This document shows positions 50,395-58,334 of a DNA stretch of 64,000 nt, in pieces (position 1 is the stretch's first letter; each line of letters opens with the position of its first letter). Location: assembly GCF_014196255.1 (NCBI RefSeq), contig NZ_JACIDH010000003.1:124001-188000 (forward strand). The letters run 5' to 3'. The position numbers were made by a program, and so were the translations under genes. This DNA is from Sphingomonas pseudosanguinis. GTDB lineage: Bacteria; Pseudomonadota; Alphaproteobacteria; Sphingomonadales; Sphingomonadaceae. The notes under the pieces are model-generated. The model saw only the letters and a list, made by a program, of their open reading frames with translations. It searched no databases and was not told where the DNA came from.

Positions 50395-50972
50395 GACGGA
50401 TAGGGAAAGGCGATCCGCCAGCTGCGCTCGCCGACCCGCTCCAGCACGCCCGCCATGTCGCGCGCGCGGTCCTGGCCATAGGCATAGGATCGCTCCTCGT
50501 CCCCCAGCATCAGCGTGCCCAGGAAGATGCTGCGCGCATCGGTGTCGGGGTAGAGGCGCCCCGTCAGCCGCTGCGATCCGGTCAGCTTCACCAGCTGCTT
50601 GCCGCCGTCCGACACGCGGCACCGGAAATAGGGATAGGCGACATAGGTCAGCGTGCCGCGCCCCTGCGATCCCAGCTTGATCGTGCGACATCGGTAATCG
50701 CCATCGGGTAGCCCGGGCTCGGCGATCGAACGGTCGGGATTGACCAGTTCGCCCAGCGCCGCGACGTCCGTTGCCCAGCCGCCGGCCCGTGCCTGGCGCA
50801 GCCCCTTCATCCACGCGTCGCGCCAGTTGCGCAGCCGCAGCCGATCCTCCTCGGTCGCGGCGCGTCGCCAGTCGACCGCCTCCGCCTGCCGCCGCGCGGC
50901 ATGGGCGATCCCCGTCCCGCCGGCCGTAAGCCCCAGCATCAGCACCAGCGAGCAGCGCTTGCCCCCGCGCAT
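50301..50972 (-). CDS. DUF4893 secreted protein
   Basis: The ATG at 50972 overlaps the SDR stop (TGATG) and gives 223 residues. The signal peptide is MRGGKRCSLVLMLGLTAGGTGIAHA. DUF4893 features include WRRAATEEDRLRLRNWRDAWMKGLRQAR, DGDYRCRTIKLGSQ, YPYFRCRVSDGGKQLVKLTGSQRLTGRLYPD and LGTLMLGDEERSYAYGQDRARDMAGVLERVG. The function of the family is unknown; it looks periplasmic. The C terminus (GVGAGGTAGASGT) lies in the 94-base overlap with the facing gene. Confidence 0.82.
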   Translation of the reverse strand: MRGGKRCSLVLMLGLTAGGTGIAHAARRQAEAVDWRRAATEEDRLRLRNWRDAWMKGLRQARAGGWATDVAALGELVNPDRSIAEPGLPDGDYRCRTIKLGSQGRGTLTYVAYPYFRCRVSDGGKQLVKLTGSQRLTGRLYPDTDARSIFLGTLMLGDEERSYAYGQDRARDMAGVLERVGERSWRIAFPYPSYESILDVVELVADEGTAGVGAGGTAGASGT

Positions 50973-51757
50973 CACTGCGCCGTCCAGCCGCCATCGACCG
51001 ACAGATTGGCGCCGGTGATCGCCTTGGCCTCGTCCCGGCACAGGAACAGCGCCAGCGCCGCGACCTGTTCGATGGTGACGAACTCCTTGGTCGGCTGCGC
51101 CTTCAGCAGCACATCCTCGATCACCTGATCGCGGGTCAGCCCGCGCGACTTCATCGTATCGGGAATCTGGTTCTCGACCAACGGCGTCCAGACATAGCCG
51201 GGCGAGATGCAATTGGCGGTGATGCCATCGGTCGCCACCTCCAGCGCCACCGTCTTGGTGATGCCGACGACGCCGTGCTTGGCCGCGACATAGGCCGACT
51301 TGTTGGGGCTGGCGACCAGGCTGTGCGCCGAGGCGGTGGTGATGATCCGGCCCCAGCCCTTCGTCCGCATATGCGGGATGGCGGCGCGCATCATGTGCCA
51401 GGCCGAGGACAGGTTGATCGCGATGATCGCGTCCCATTTCTCGACCGGGAATTCGGTGATCGGCGCGACATGCTGGATACCGGCATTGTTGATGACGATG
51501 TCGACAGAGCCGGTTTCCCTGGCCGCACGGTCGATCATCGCTGCGATTTCGTCCGGCCGGGTCATGTCGGCGGGGTCGTAGAGCGCGGCGGCGCCACTCG
51601 CCTGTTCCAGCGCGGCGCGGTTCGCCTCGATCGCATCCGCATCGCCGAAGCCGTTCAGCATCACGGCCGCTCCCTCCGCCGCCAGCGCCTTGGCATAGGC
51701 CAGGCCGATGCCCGAGGTGGAACCAGAGATCACCGCGGTCTTGCCCTTCAGGAACAT
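50972..51757 (-). CDS. D-3-hydroxybutyrate dehydrogenase (SDR)
   Basis: Starting at MFLKGKTAVISGSTSGIGLAYAKAL (51757, AAGGAG upstream) gives 261 residues. The SDR cofactor motif and the catalytic SAHSLVASPNKSAYVAAKHGVVG are present. The stretches NNAGIQHVAPITEFPVEKWDAIIAINLSSAWH and SPGYVWTPLVENQIPD are characteristic of 3-hydroxybutyrate dehydrogenases, which produce acetoacetate in PHB or ketone-body degradation. The DUF4893 gene is coupled by overlap, which is unexplained. Confidence 0.88.
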   Translation of the reverse strand: MFLKGKTAVISGSTSGIGLAYAKALAAEGAAVMLNGFGDADAIEANRAALEQASGAAALYDPADMTRPDEIAAMIDRAARETGSVDIVINNAGIQHVAPITEFPVEKWDAIIAINLSSAWHMMRAAIPHMRTKGWGRIITTASAHSLVASPNKSAYVAAKHGVVGITKTVALEVATDGITANCISPGYVWTPLVENQIPDTMKSRGLTRDQVIEDVLLKAQPTKEFVTIEQVAALALFLCRDEAKAITGANLSVDGGWTAQ

Positions 51758-51881
51758 GCGCTTCTCCTTGATATGCGCCGCACCATGCGGCCTGGCATCC
51801 GCGCGTGCAACCGCCGGAAGGGCTTGCGGGTTCAACGAACCAGACCCGATAGGTGGGCGAGGACGAAAGGGGTGATGTGCC

Positions 51882-52784
51882 ATGCGGCTCGACGATTATG
51901 ACAACGACATCAATGTCGGCGAGGCGCAGGGTGGCGGCGGCTTCGGCGGTGGCGGCGGCGGGCTGCTCTTCGGCCTGTTGCCGCTGATCGGCAGCCGGTT
52001 CGGCTGTGGCGGCATCGTCGTCGTCCTGATCATCCTCGCGGTCCTCGGCATGAACCCGCTGGGACTGTTGACCGGTGGCGGCTCCAGCAACGCGCCCGTC
52101 ACGCGGACCGCGGGGTCGAGCGAAGGCGGAAATGTGCGGCAGGTCTGCGAAGCCTCGCCCGAACGCCGCGAGACCTGTCAGGCGTTCAGCAACGCCCAGA
52201 ACACCTGGGAAAAGATCTTCGCCGAGTCCGGCCAGCGCTTCTCGCCGCCGGGGCTGCGCTTCTTCACCGGCTCGGGCCAGTCGGGCTGCGGCGCAGCGCA
52301 GGCGGCGATGGGGCCCTTCTACTGCCCGACCGACAGCAGCATCTATCTCGACACCAGCTTCTTCGACGAACTCGCCAACCGCTTTGGCGCGAAAGGCGAT
52401 TTCGCCCGCTATTATATTGTCGCGCACGAGTTCGGCCATCACATCCAGAATCTGCTCGGCACGTCGGATCAGGTGCGGCGCGCACAGCAGGCGGCGGGTC
52501 AGGCGGAGGGCAATGCCCTGTCGGTGCGGCTGGAGCTGCAGGCGGATTGCTATGCCGGCGTCTGGGCCGCGCGCAATCGCGACCGTCTGGAGCCCGGCGA
52601 CGTGCAGGAAGGCATGACCGCCGCGCAGGCGATCGGCGACGATACGCTCCAGCGCGAGGCCTCCGGCCGCGTGGTGCCCGACAGCTTCACCCATGGCACC
52701 TCGGAACAGCGGATGCGCTGGCTGCGGCGGGGCATCGAGACGGGTGATCCGGCCCAGTGCAACACCTTCTCAGGCGCGATCTGA
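51882..52784 (+). CDS. membrane-anchored neutral zinc metallopeptidase (YpfJ family)
   Basis: The 300-residue product begins MRLDDYDNDINVGEAQGGGGFGGGGGG, then a transmembrane helix (residues about 42-60), and a protease domain with AQNTWEKIFAESG, YCPTDSSIYLDTSFFDEL and the zinc site YYIVAHEFGHHIQNLLG. ELQADCYAGVWA provides the third ligand region. This is the YpfJ/zinc metallopeptidase family. The active site likely faces the periplasm. The substrate is unknown. Confidence 0.9.
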   Translation: MRLDDYDNDINVGEAQGGGGFGGGGGGLLFGLLPLIGSRFGCGGIVVVLIILAVLGMNPLGLLTGGGSSNAPVTRTAGSSEGGNVRQVCEASPERRETCQAFSNAQNTWEKIFAESGQRFSPPGLRFFTGSGQSGCGAAQAAMGPFYCPTDSSIYLDTSFFDELANRFGAKGDFARYYIVAHEFGHHIQNLLGTSDQVRRAQQAAGQAEGNALSVRLELQADCYAGVWAARNRDRLEPGDVQEGMTAAQAIGDDTLQREASGRVVPDSFTHGTSEQRMRWLRRGIETGDPAQCNTFSGAI

Positions 52785-52796
52785 ACGGATTGATCC

Positions 52797-52921
52797 TCCC
52801 CTCATAGGGGAGGTGGCAGGCCGAAGGCCTGACGGAGGGGTGTCCCGGTTCGCGAGGAAACAGATCCTCACCACCGGCGACACCCCCCACCATGCCGCGC
52901 ATGCCCCCCTCACAGGGGAGG
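52797..52921. repeat. repeat family B copy 4
   Basis: CCTCCCCTCATAGGGGAGG starts the unit, with TGGCAGGCCGAAGGCCTGACGGAGGGGTG in the middle and CCCCTCACAGGGGAGG at the end. It lies between the convergent metallopeptidase and NADP oxidoreductase genes, as other copies lie in intergenic gaps. Confidence 0.78.
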
Positions 52922-52928
52922 AAGGCGG

Positions 52929-53912
52929 TTACAGCTTGACGAGCATTTTGCCCTTGTTGCCGCCGGAGAACAGCGCCAGGAACGCCTCGGGGGTCTTGTC
53001 CAGTCCTTCGAACACCGTCTCCTCGCGCTTCAGCTTACCCTCTGCCAGCATCGCGGCCATGTCGCGATAAAAGCCCTCATGGTCCTTGAAGTCGGACACG
53101 ATGAAGCCCTGAATCCGCACGCGATTGCCGATCAGGCGGGCGAGATATTTCAGGCTGGTCGGCTTGGCGTCGTTATAGACGTCGATCATCCCGCAAATCG
53201 CGAAGCGCGCGCCCGGATTGGCATGGGCGAGCGCGGCGTCGAGATGATCGCCGCCGACATTGTCGAAATAGACGTCGATCCCATCGGGGGCGACCTGCCC
53301 CAGCGCCTCGGCGACGGGTGTGCCGCTCTTATAGTCGATGACCGCATCGGCCCCCAGCTGGCGCACCCATTCGACCTTTTCGGCGCCGCCCGCCGATCCG
53401 ATCACGGTCATGCCCTTGGCCTTGGCGATCTGCACGACCGTCGAGCCGACCGCACCCGCTGCCGCCGAGACGAACACCGTGTCGCCCGGCTTGGCCTCGG
53501 CAACATGGAGCAGGCCGTAATAGGCGGTCATGCCGGGCATGCCGAACTGGCCCAGAAACGCCTGCGGATCGGCCTTGATGTCGGGCAGCGGCTGGACATG
53601 CTGCGCGGGTAGCACCGCCTCGTCGCGCCAGCCGGCCATATGGCTGACCATGGTGCCGACCGCGATGCCATCCGCCTTGCTCTCGACCACCTCGCCGATC
53701 GCGCCGCCCTGCATCGGCTCGCCGAGCTGGAACGGGGGCACATAACTCTTCGTGTCGTTCATTCGCCCGCGCATATAGGGGTCGACCGACAGCCAGCGAT
53801 TGACGACGCGCACCTGCCCCTCGGCAAGATCGGGCAGCGTTTGCTCGACCAGCGCGAAGTCGGTGTCGACGGGCAGCCCCTTGGGGCGCGCGGCCAGGGT
53901 CCAGGCCTTCAT
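52929..53912 (-). CDS. NADP-dependent oxidoreductase (MDR, CurA/leukotriene-B4-dehydrogenase-like)
   Basis: The 327-residue product opens MKAWTLAARPKGLPVDTDFALVEQTLPDLAEGQVRVVNRWLSVDPYMRGRMNDTKSYVPPFQLGEPMQGGAIGEVVES. It has the nucleotide motif VFVSAAAGAVGSTVVQIAKAKGMTVIGSAGG. No zinc ligands are present. It belongs to the 2-alkenal/curcumin reductase branch, which reduces alpha,beta-unsaturated carbonyls with NADPH. Upstream, TTACGAATATTGTAA lies close to the start and resembles a weak palindrome. Confidence 0.9.
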   Translation of the reverse strand: MKAWTLAARPKGLPVDTDFALVEQTLPDLAEGQVRVVNRWLSVDPYMRGRMNDTKSYVPPFQLGEPMQGGAIGEVVESKADGIAVGTMVSHMAGWRDEAVLPAQHVQPLPDIKADPQAFLGQFGMPGMTAYYGLLHVAEAKPGDTVFVSAAAGAVGSTVVQIAKAKGMTVIGSAGGAEKVEWVRQLGADAVIDYKSGTPVAEALGQVAPDGIDVYFDNVGGDHLDAALAHANPGARFAICGMIDVYNDAKPTSLKYLARLIGNRVRIQGFIVSDFKDHEGFYRDMAAMLAEGKLKREETVFEGLDKTPEAFLALFSGGNKGKMLVKL

Positions 53913-53945
53913 ATAATTGTCCTCTTCGTTACAATATTCGTAAAT

Positions 53946-53982
53946 GGGAAAGGGCCCGGGTGTTGTCCACCCGAGCCCTTCC
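53946..53982 (-). terminator. large hairpin between DUF2171 and oxidoreductase genes
   Basis: GGGAAAGGGCCCGGGTG and CACCCGAGCCCTTCCC form an almost complete stem around a 4-5 base loop (53946-53982). On the minus strand it follows the DUF2171 stop by 32 bases, so it can end that transcript. It has a weak T-run after the stem (ATTTAC). Confidence 0.5.
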
Positions 53983-54013
53983 CTGTCGTCATCGATGGCG
54001 ACGAGCCGTGCGA

Positions 54014-55261
54014 TCAGTAACCGCGATTGGTGTCCGACGCGCTGCCGGTCGTGGTCGTGCCGGTGGTGCCGGTCGTCCCCGTGGTGCTCGACGTGCTGCC
54101 CGTGGTGGACGTGCCGGTCGTGGTCGAACCGGTGCCGGTAGTCGAACCGGTCTGGCCATAGCTGTTCGACTGGCCGTAGCTGTTCGACGACTGGCCATAG
54201 CGGTTGCCACGGTCGTCATTGGTGCGGTCGCCGAACATGGCGCGCGCATTCTCTTCCTCGCGCCACTGGGCCTTGGCTTCGTCGGCGGTCTTGGTCAGCG
54301 TGACCTTGTCATCGACCGACTTCAGCCAGCGCGACGGGATCGAGTGGTGCTGGCCACCCGCGTCGCGGTCGTTCTTGGTCAGCAGGATGCGATCGCCGCG
54401 CAGCTTGTCGACGGTGCCGACATGGCTGCCGTCCGAACCGACGACCTCCTGATGCTCCTTCACCTTGTTCAGCAGGTCGCGCTGGCCCTGACGCTCGGTG
54501 CGCCAGCTGCTGAACTCGTTCTGGAACTTGGTGCGGTTCTCGCTGCGATATTCATCATAATCGCGGTCGAGCGCGGCAATCTGGCCCGAGCGCCAGTCGT
54601 TATAATGATGGTCCTGCTCCGCGTAATAACGCTCGTCATAGCGGGCATCGGCCTCGCGACGGCGCTCCGCCTCCTCGTCGCCGAACCACGAACGGACTTC
54701 GTCCCCGGCGCGCGCAAAGAAGCCGCGATCCTCATAGTCATAGCCCTGCGGCTGACGGCCATAATCGCCGCGCTGGCCCTGCTGACCCTGACGGCCATAG
54801 TCGCGGTTCTGGCGATCGTCGCGGCCATAGCGGTCGCCGGTATAGCCATAACCGCGCGACGAATTGCCGTAGCTCGAAGTGCGGTTGTCGTCGCGGTCAT
54901 AGTCGCGGTCGCTGCGGTAATCGCGGCCATAGTCGCGCTCGCCGCGATAGCCGGTGTAACCGCCCGAGCGGCCTTCGCCGTAACGGCCCTCATAGGCGCG
55001 GCCGCCGAAATCCTGACGCCCCCGGTTCAGCGAGTCGCGGTTGCCATAGCCCTGATAGCCATAGTCGCGTGCGCCATAACCGCGGCGGTCATCGTTGCGG
55101 CTGCCATAACGGTCGTCGTCGCGATCGCGATCGAAGGCGCCCGCCGCTTCATAATTGCGCGCGCTGGAATAGGTATAGTCACGGCCCGAGCCGTAGTCGC
55201 GGCCATAGTCGAAGTCGCGGTCGCCCCGATTGGCGTCGCGGGAATAGCGATCATAAGCCAT
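54014..55261 (-). CDS. DUF2171 domain protein with disordered Arg/Asp/Tyr-Gly-rich N terminus
   Basis: The 415-residue product starts with an AGGAG site and has a long low-complexity N terminus of RDYG, YGRD and NRD repeats (about residues 1-170). It then has a SWFGDEEAERRREADARYDERYY motif (about 191-213), and the DUF2171 domain at about 264-335 (KVKEHQEVVGSDGSHVGTVDKL, LLTKNDRDAGGQHHSIPSRWL). It ends in a Thr/Gly/Ser tail (TTGTSTTGSTSST). The SWFGD motif is common in stress-related proteins of sphingomonads. No enzymatic part is seen. The N terminus is likely disordered and could bind nucleic acid or glycan. Confidence 0.8.
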   Translation of the reverse strand: MAYDRYSRDANRGDRDFDYGRDYGSGRDYTYSSARNYEAAGAFDRDRDDDRYGSRNDDRRGYGARDYGYQGYGNRDSLNRGRQDFGGRAYEGRYGEGRSGGYTGYRGERDYGRDYRSDRDYDRDDNRTSSYGNSSRGYGYTGDRYGRDDRQNRDYGRQGQQGQRGDYGRQPQGYDYEDRGFFARAGDEVRSWFGDEEAERRREADARYDERYYAEQDHHYNDWRSGQIAALDRDYDEYRSENRTKFQNEFSSWRTERQGQRDLLNKVKEHQEVVGSDGSHVGTVDKLRGDRILLTKNDRDAGGQHHSIPSRWLKSVDDKVTLTKTADEAKAQWREEENARAMFGDRTNDDRGNRYGQSSNSYGQSNSYGQTGSTTGTGSTTTGTSTTGSTSSTTGTTGTTGTTTTGSASDTNRGY

Positions 55262-55507
55262 CCATATTCTCCTGAATTCCGGTCCTGCGGGGGCCAGGGT
55301 CGCTCACCGGCGCCTGTACCGTCCGAGCGTTTCAATGAGGCAGATCAAGACATTGTTCCGTGGCCGATGCGGTGCGCACGACGGAATGCGCCACCCGACA
55401 GGCCGAAGGAGTCGGAAAAATTTTTGAGCGATGGCATCGAACCGGTGTTGCGTCGCCCCGGATCACCGGCTAATGGCGTCGCTCCCGATCATGATCGGGC
55501 ACGGGGC

Positions 55508-55583
55508 GGGGCTGTAGCTCAGATGGGAGAGCGCTGCAATCGCACTGCAGAGGTCAGGGGTTCGATTCCCCTCAGCTCCACCA
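55508..55583 (+). tRNA. tRNA-Ala (anticodon CGC)
   Basis: A 76-base cloverleaf with encoded CCA. The acceptor stem is GGGGCTG with CAGCTCC, including the G3-U70 pair that identifies alanine tRNAs. The anticodon stem CTGCA/TGCAG encloses loop ATCGCAC, giving anticodon CGC for GCG codons. TTCGATT is the T-loop and AGGGG/CCCCT the T-stem. The 246 bases before it (55262-55507) show no clear gene. Confidence 0.97.
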
Positions 55584-55686
55584 CCCCGCCTATCTCCCGA
55601 CATCGCCGATCCGACATGAAGCCCGCCAATCATGCCATCATCGCGCGCGGCTTGCCCGACCGGCGGCTTTGCGCGTTAAGCGGGCG

Positions 55687-56460
55687 ATGAACGACGATCC
55701 CGCCATCCCGGATGCGATCCCCGCCGCCAGTCTGATCCTGATACGCGACGGCATGGACCCGGGCGACCCGCCCGAGATATTGATGGTGCAGCGGGGTGCG
55801 ACGCTCGCCTTTCTGGGCGGCGCGATGGTCTTTCCCGGCGGGCGCGTCGACCCCGCCGATCATGCGCTGGTCCCCCATGACGATCCCGATCCCGCCGACA
55901 CCGCCGCGCAGATCGCCGCCATTCGCGAGACGATCGAGGAGGTCGGCCTGGCGGTCGGCCTCTCCCCCACCCCGGATGCCGCGACGCGCGCGGCGCTATG
56001 CGAGGGGGTGCGACAGGGCCGGGCGTTGGCGGACGTGCTGCGTGACCACGACCTGACGATCGATACCGCCGCCCTAATCCCGTTCGCGCGCTGGTGCCCC
56101 GAACATAGTCCCGTCCGCCGCTTCGACGCGCGCTTCTATCTCGCCTGGATCGACCGCGACCGGTCCGAGACCAGGATCGACGGCAGCGAGACGGTCGATG
56201 CGCGGTGGCTTCCCGCCGCATCGGCGCTGGCACAGGCAGACGCGGGTCGGATGCGGATCATCTTTCCCACGCGCCGCACGCTGGAGCGGCTGGCGCTCTA
56301 CCAAAGCTTCGCCGCTGCGGCCGCCGATGCCGGAGCATGGCCGGTGCGGCGGATCATCCCGTTTCTGGCCGATCGCGACGGTGTGCCGTCGATCTGCATC
56401 CCTGACGATCTGGGCTTTCCGGTGACGGCGGAAGCTGCGTCGCAGGCCGAGCGCGGCTGA
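55687..56460 (+). CDS. Nudix hydrolase (NUDT19-like)
   Basis: Start MNDDPAIPDAIPAASLILIRDG (55687), 257 residues. The Nudix region is GGAMVFPGGRVDPADHALVPHDDPDPADTAAQIAAIRETIEEVGLAVG; the GGxxxFPGG and RETIEEVG halves are separated by a longer insert than in canonical Nudix boxes, as in the NUDT19 type. The family hydrolyses nucleoside diphosphate derivatives such as CoA esters. The stop overlaps the next start (TGATG). Confidence 0.85.
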   Translation: MNDDPAIPDAIPAASLILIRDGMDPGDPPEILMVQRGATLAFLGGAMVFPGGRVDPADHALVPHDDPDPADTAAQIAAIRETIEEVGLAVGLSPTPDAATRAALCEGVRQGRALADVLRDHDLTIDTAALIPFARWCPEHSPVRRFDARFYLAWIDRDRSETRIDGSETVDARWLPAASALAQADAGRMRIIFPTRRTLERLALYQSFAAAAADAGAWPVRRIIPFLADRDGVPSICIPDDLGFPVTAEAASQAERG

Positions 56461-57191
56461 TGCACGGGCTTCGCCACGGCGTCCGCCTCCTGGTCGGCAT
56501 CGTCGTCGTCGCGACGCTGGCGCTGCTGCTCTGGGGCCTGAGCCGGCAAAGGCCGCAGGACGTGCCCTGGGCACCGCTCGACCTCGGCCAACCGGTGGGC
56601 ATGTCGACCGGGCGCAAGCTGACGGCGCTCACCCAGGATCGCGAGCAATGCATGGCGCTGCTCGACCGAGCGGGCATCCGCTACAATCCCCTGCCGACGC
56701 GACGTGATGGCGCACAATGCGGCTATGACGATGCCGTGCGGTTCGCCGACGGCGGCGCGCAGGCCATCGCCTATCGCCCGGCCTCGCTCGGCGTATCCTG
56801 TCCGGTCGCCGCCTCGCTGGCGCTATGGGAGTGGAATGGCGTGCAGAGCGCCGCCCGCGAATTGCTGGGGTCCGAGGTCGTCCGGATCGATCATCTCGGC
56901 AGCTATAATTGCCGACGGATCAGCGGGCGCAGCACGGGCGATTGGAGCGAACATGCCCGCGCCAATGCCGTCGACATCGCCGGTTTCGGCTTGCGCGATG
57001 GCCGCCGGATCAGCGTGTTGCGCGACTGGTCGGACAGCGGCGCCAAGGGCCGGTTCCTGCGCCGTGTCCGCGACTCGGCCTGCGAGCTGTTCGCGACGAC
57101 CCTGTCGCCCGATTACAACGCCGCACATGCCGATCACCTCCATCTCGATCAGGCCTATCGCGGCCCGATGGGATGGCGCGCCTGCCGATGA
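56460..57191 (+). CDS. extensin-like C-terminal domain protein
   Basis: The 243-residue product has one N-terminal membrane helix (VRLLVGIVVVATLALLLWGL), then an extensin-like_C region: QCMALLDRAGIRYNPLPTR, CGYDDAVRFADGG, LWEWNGVQSAARELLGSEVVRIDHLGSYNCR, EHARANAVDIAGFGLRDGRRI, and FATTLSPDYNAAHADHLHLD. The His and Asp residues could bind metal. The family is widespread in alphaproteobacteria and is thought to act on the cell envelope. It is coupled to the Nudix gene. Confidence 0.83.
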   Translation: MHGLRHGVRLLVGIVVVATLALLLWGLSRQRPQDVPWAPLDLGQPVGMSTGRKLTALTQDREQCMALLDRAGIRYNPLPTRRDGAQCGYDDAVRFADGGAQAIAYRPASLGVSCPVAASLALWEWNGVQSAARELLGSEVVRIDHLGSYNCRRISGRSTGDWSEHARANAVDIAGFGLRDGRRISVLRDWSDSGAKGRFLRRVRDSACELFATTLSPDYNAAHADHLHLDQAYRGPMGWRACR

Positions 57192-57247
57192 CTTGACCGG
57201 TAATCCTGGCGGTGACGAGGCCCCCCCGGCCCGTCACCGGCCCGGGA

Positions 57248-57805
57248 TCAGCTGGCCAGCGAGGTGCCGTTCGTGTCGACCTTTTCGACCCAGTGCGGAA
57301 AGAAGGCCGGCTGGCGGCTCGACCAGCCGGCGGCAGTGGCCGCCGCTTCGCTGATCGACTGGAGCAGCTGGCGACGCAGTTCGGGATGCAGATGCGGCAG
57401 CGCCGCCGCCGCGCAGAACAGCGAGGGCAGCCACGGCCGCACTTCGGCCCCGATCAGCCGTTCATAGAGGAAGCGAAAGGCCGAGAAGCTGGTCAGACGC
57501 CCCTGCCCCAGATCGAACGCCGCGATCATCACCGCCGGCGCCAGAAAGGGTTCAAGCGATTCGAGACCGCTGTCGATCGGAATATGGTGCCGCACCTCGG
57601 GCAGGTTGCGATACAGACGCGCCTGCGCGCGGATGCTCGCGGCCTCGACGACATCGCGCGACCAGCGGGTCATCGCATCGTCGCGGTCCAGCCCGATATC
57701 GAGCGAGCGGCGGATATAACGCTGCGTCGATGCCGAGAAGCTCGCAAATTCCTTCATTTCGGCCAGGGTCATCGCACCTTCGGCTGGCCTGTTCTTCGAT
57801 CCCAT
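57248..57805 (-). CDS. hypothetical protein
   Basis: The 185-residue product is soluble and helical with no signal: MTLAEMKEFASFSASTQRYIRRSLDIGLDRDDAMTRWSRDVVEAASIRAQARLYRNLPEVRHHIPIDSG, then LEPFLAPAVMIAAFDLGQGRLTSFSAFRFLYERLIGAEVRPWLPSLFCAAAALPHLHPELRRQLLQS. A later start at the second Met (about 57772) is possible. I recognise no domain. Convergent with the extensin-like gene. Confidence 0.6.
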   Translation of the reverse strand: MGSKNRPAEGAMTLAEMKEFASFSASTQRYIRRSLDIGLDRDDAMTRWSRDVVEAASIRAQARLYRNLPEVRHHIPIDSGLESLEPFLAPAVMIAAFDLGQGRLTSFSAFRFLYERLIGAEVRPWLPSLFCAAAALPHLHPELRRQLLQSISEAAATAAGWSSRQPAFFPHWVEKVDTNGTSLAS

Positions 57806-57912
57806 ATCGTCACCCCACCCATTGGTTGAACGCGCCCAGCTTACGCCAAGTTGGTTAACGCAAGGCTGAACGCGTCAGGGACAGACGATCATGAAACGCG
57901 CCGCACCGCAAC

Positions 57913-57947
57913 ATTGGTTGCGACGAACCGCTGTCGTCGCAACCAAT
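57913..57947. promoter_or_regulatory. perfect 14-bp hairpin in an intergenic region
   Basis: ATTGGTTGCGACGA (57913-57926) and TCGTCGCAACCAAT (57934-57947) pair perfectly around a 7-base loop. The hairpin lies 39 bases after the stop of the acidic protein gene on the minus strand and 108 bases before the hypothetical gene at 57805. There is no T-run, so it may be a regulator site or an RNA structure rather than a normal terminator. Confidence 0.4.
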
Positions 57948-57985
57948 TACGAGCCTAAAGCGGCTTCGCGGCAACTTTCATGCGC

Positions 57986-58273
57986 TCAGCGCTCGTCCTT
58001 GTCGTAACCCGAGGACGGTGCCGGATCGCTGCGCCCCGGCTGGATGATCGAAACCGGATCGCTGGCGTCCATCGTCTCGTCCAGGCTTTCGTCGAGCTGC
58101 GCGTCGACATCCTCGGGATTGCCTTCGATCTCGTCGGTGATCGCCTCGTCCTGGCCGGCATCCTGCTCGGGCTGTTGGCTGGGCTGGCCCGGCCGGTTGC
58201 CTTCCTCGGCCTTGGCGCCGCCGGGCGCTACCGAAACGCTGTCCAGCGCGCGATCGTCGATGCTGTCATTCAT
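57986..58273 (-). CDS. small acidic protein of unknown function
   Basis: The 95-residue product (MNDSIDDRALDSVSVAPGGAKAEEG onward) is rich in Asp, Glu, Gln and Pro (QDEAITDEIEGNPEDVDAQLDESLDETMDASDP) and looks disordered. There is no signal peptide or domain. The codon usage looks like that of neighbours. It could be a stress-related or regulatory peptide, but nothing supports a specific role. Confidence 0.55.
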   Translation of the reverse strand: MNDSIDDRALDSVSVAPGGAKAEEGNRPGQPSQQPEQDAGQDEAITDEIEGNPEDVDAQLDESLDETMDASDPVSIIQPGRSDPAPSSGYDKDER

Positions 58274-58334
58274 GGCACTTCCCCATCTCAGTGGACAGGA
58301 TCAACGAGCCACCCCGCGCAACCGTTCCTGCCCG

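Noticed and set aside
50973..52694. N-terminal 574 codons of a 797-codon minus frame
   Set aside because: Only the last part, from 50972, is the DUF4893 protein. The upstream part covers the SDR gene in another frame and the metallopeptidase on the other strand.
53927..53943. TTACGAATATTGTAA-like palindrome upstream of the NADP oxidoreductase
   Set aside because: Only five of seven pairs match and no regulator gene is adjacent, so it is not listed as an operator.
53960..55690. 576-codon open frame on the plus strand
   Set aside because: It is antisense to the DUF2171 gene and crosses the tRNA-Ala gene, so it cannot be real in full. The sequence is made of low-complexity Ala/Ile/Val repeats mirrored from the biased sense codons.
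57891..58007. 38-codon plus-strand ORF across the hairpin
   Set aside because: No ribosome site of note and no recognisable product; it is explained by the palindrome and chance.
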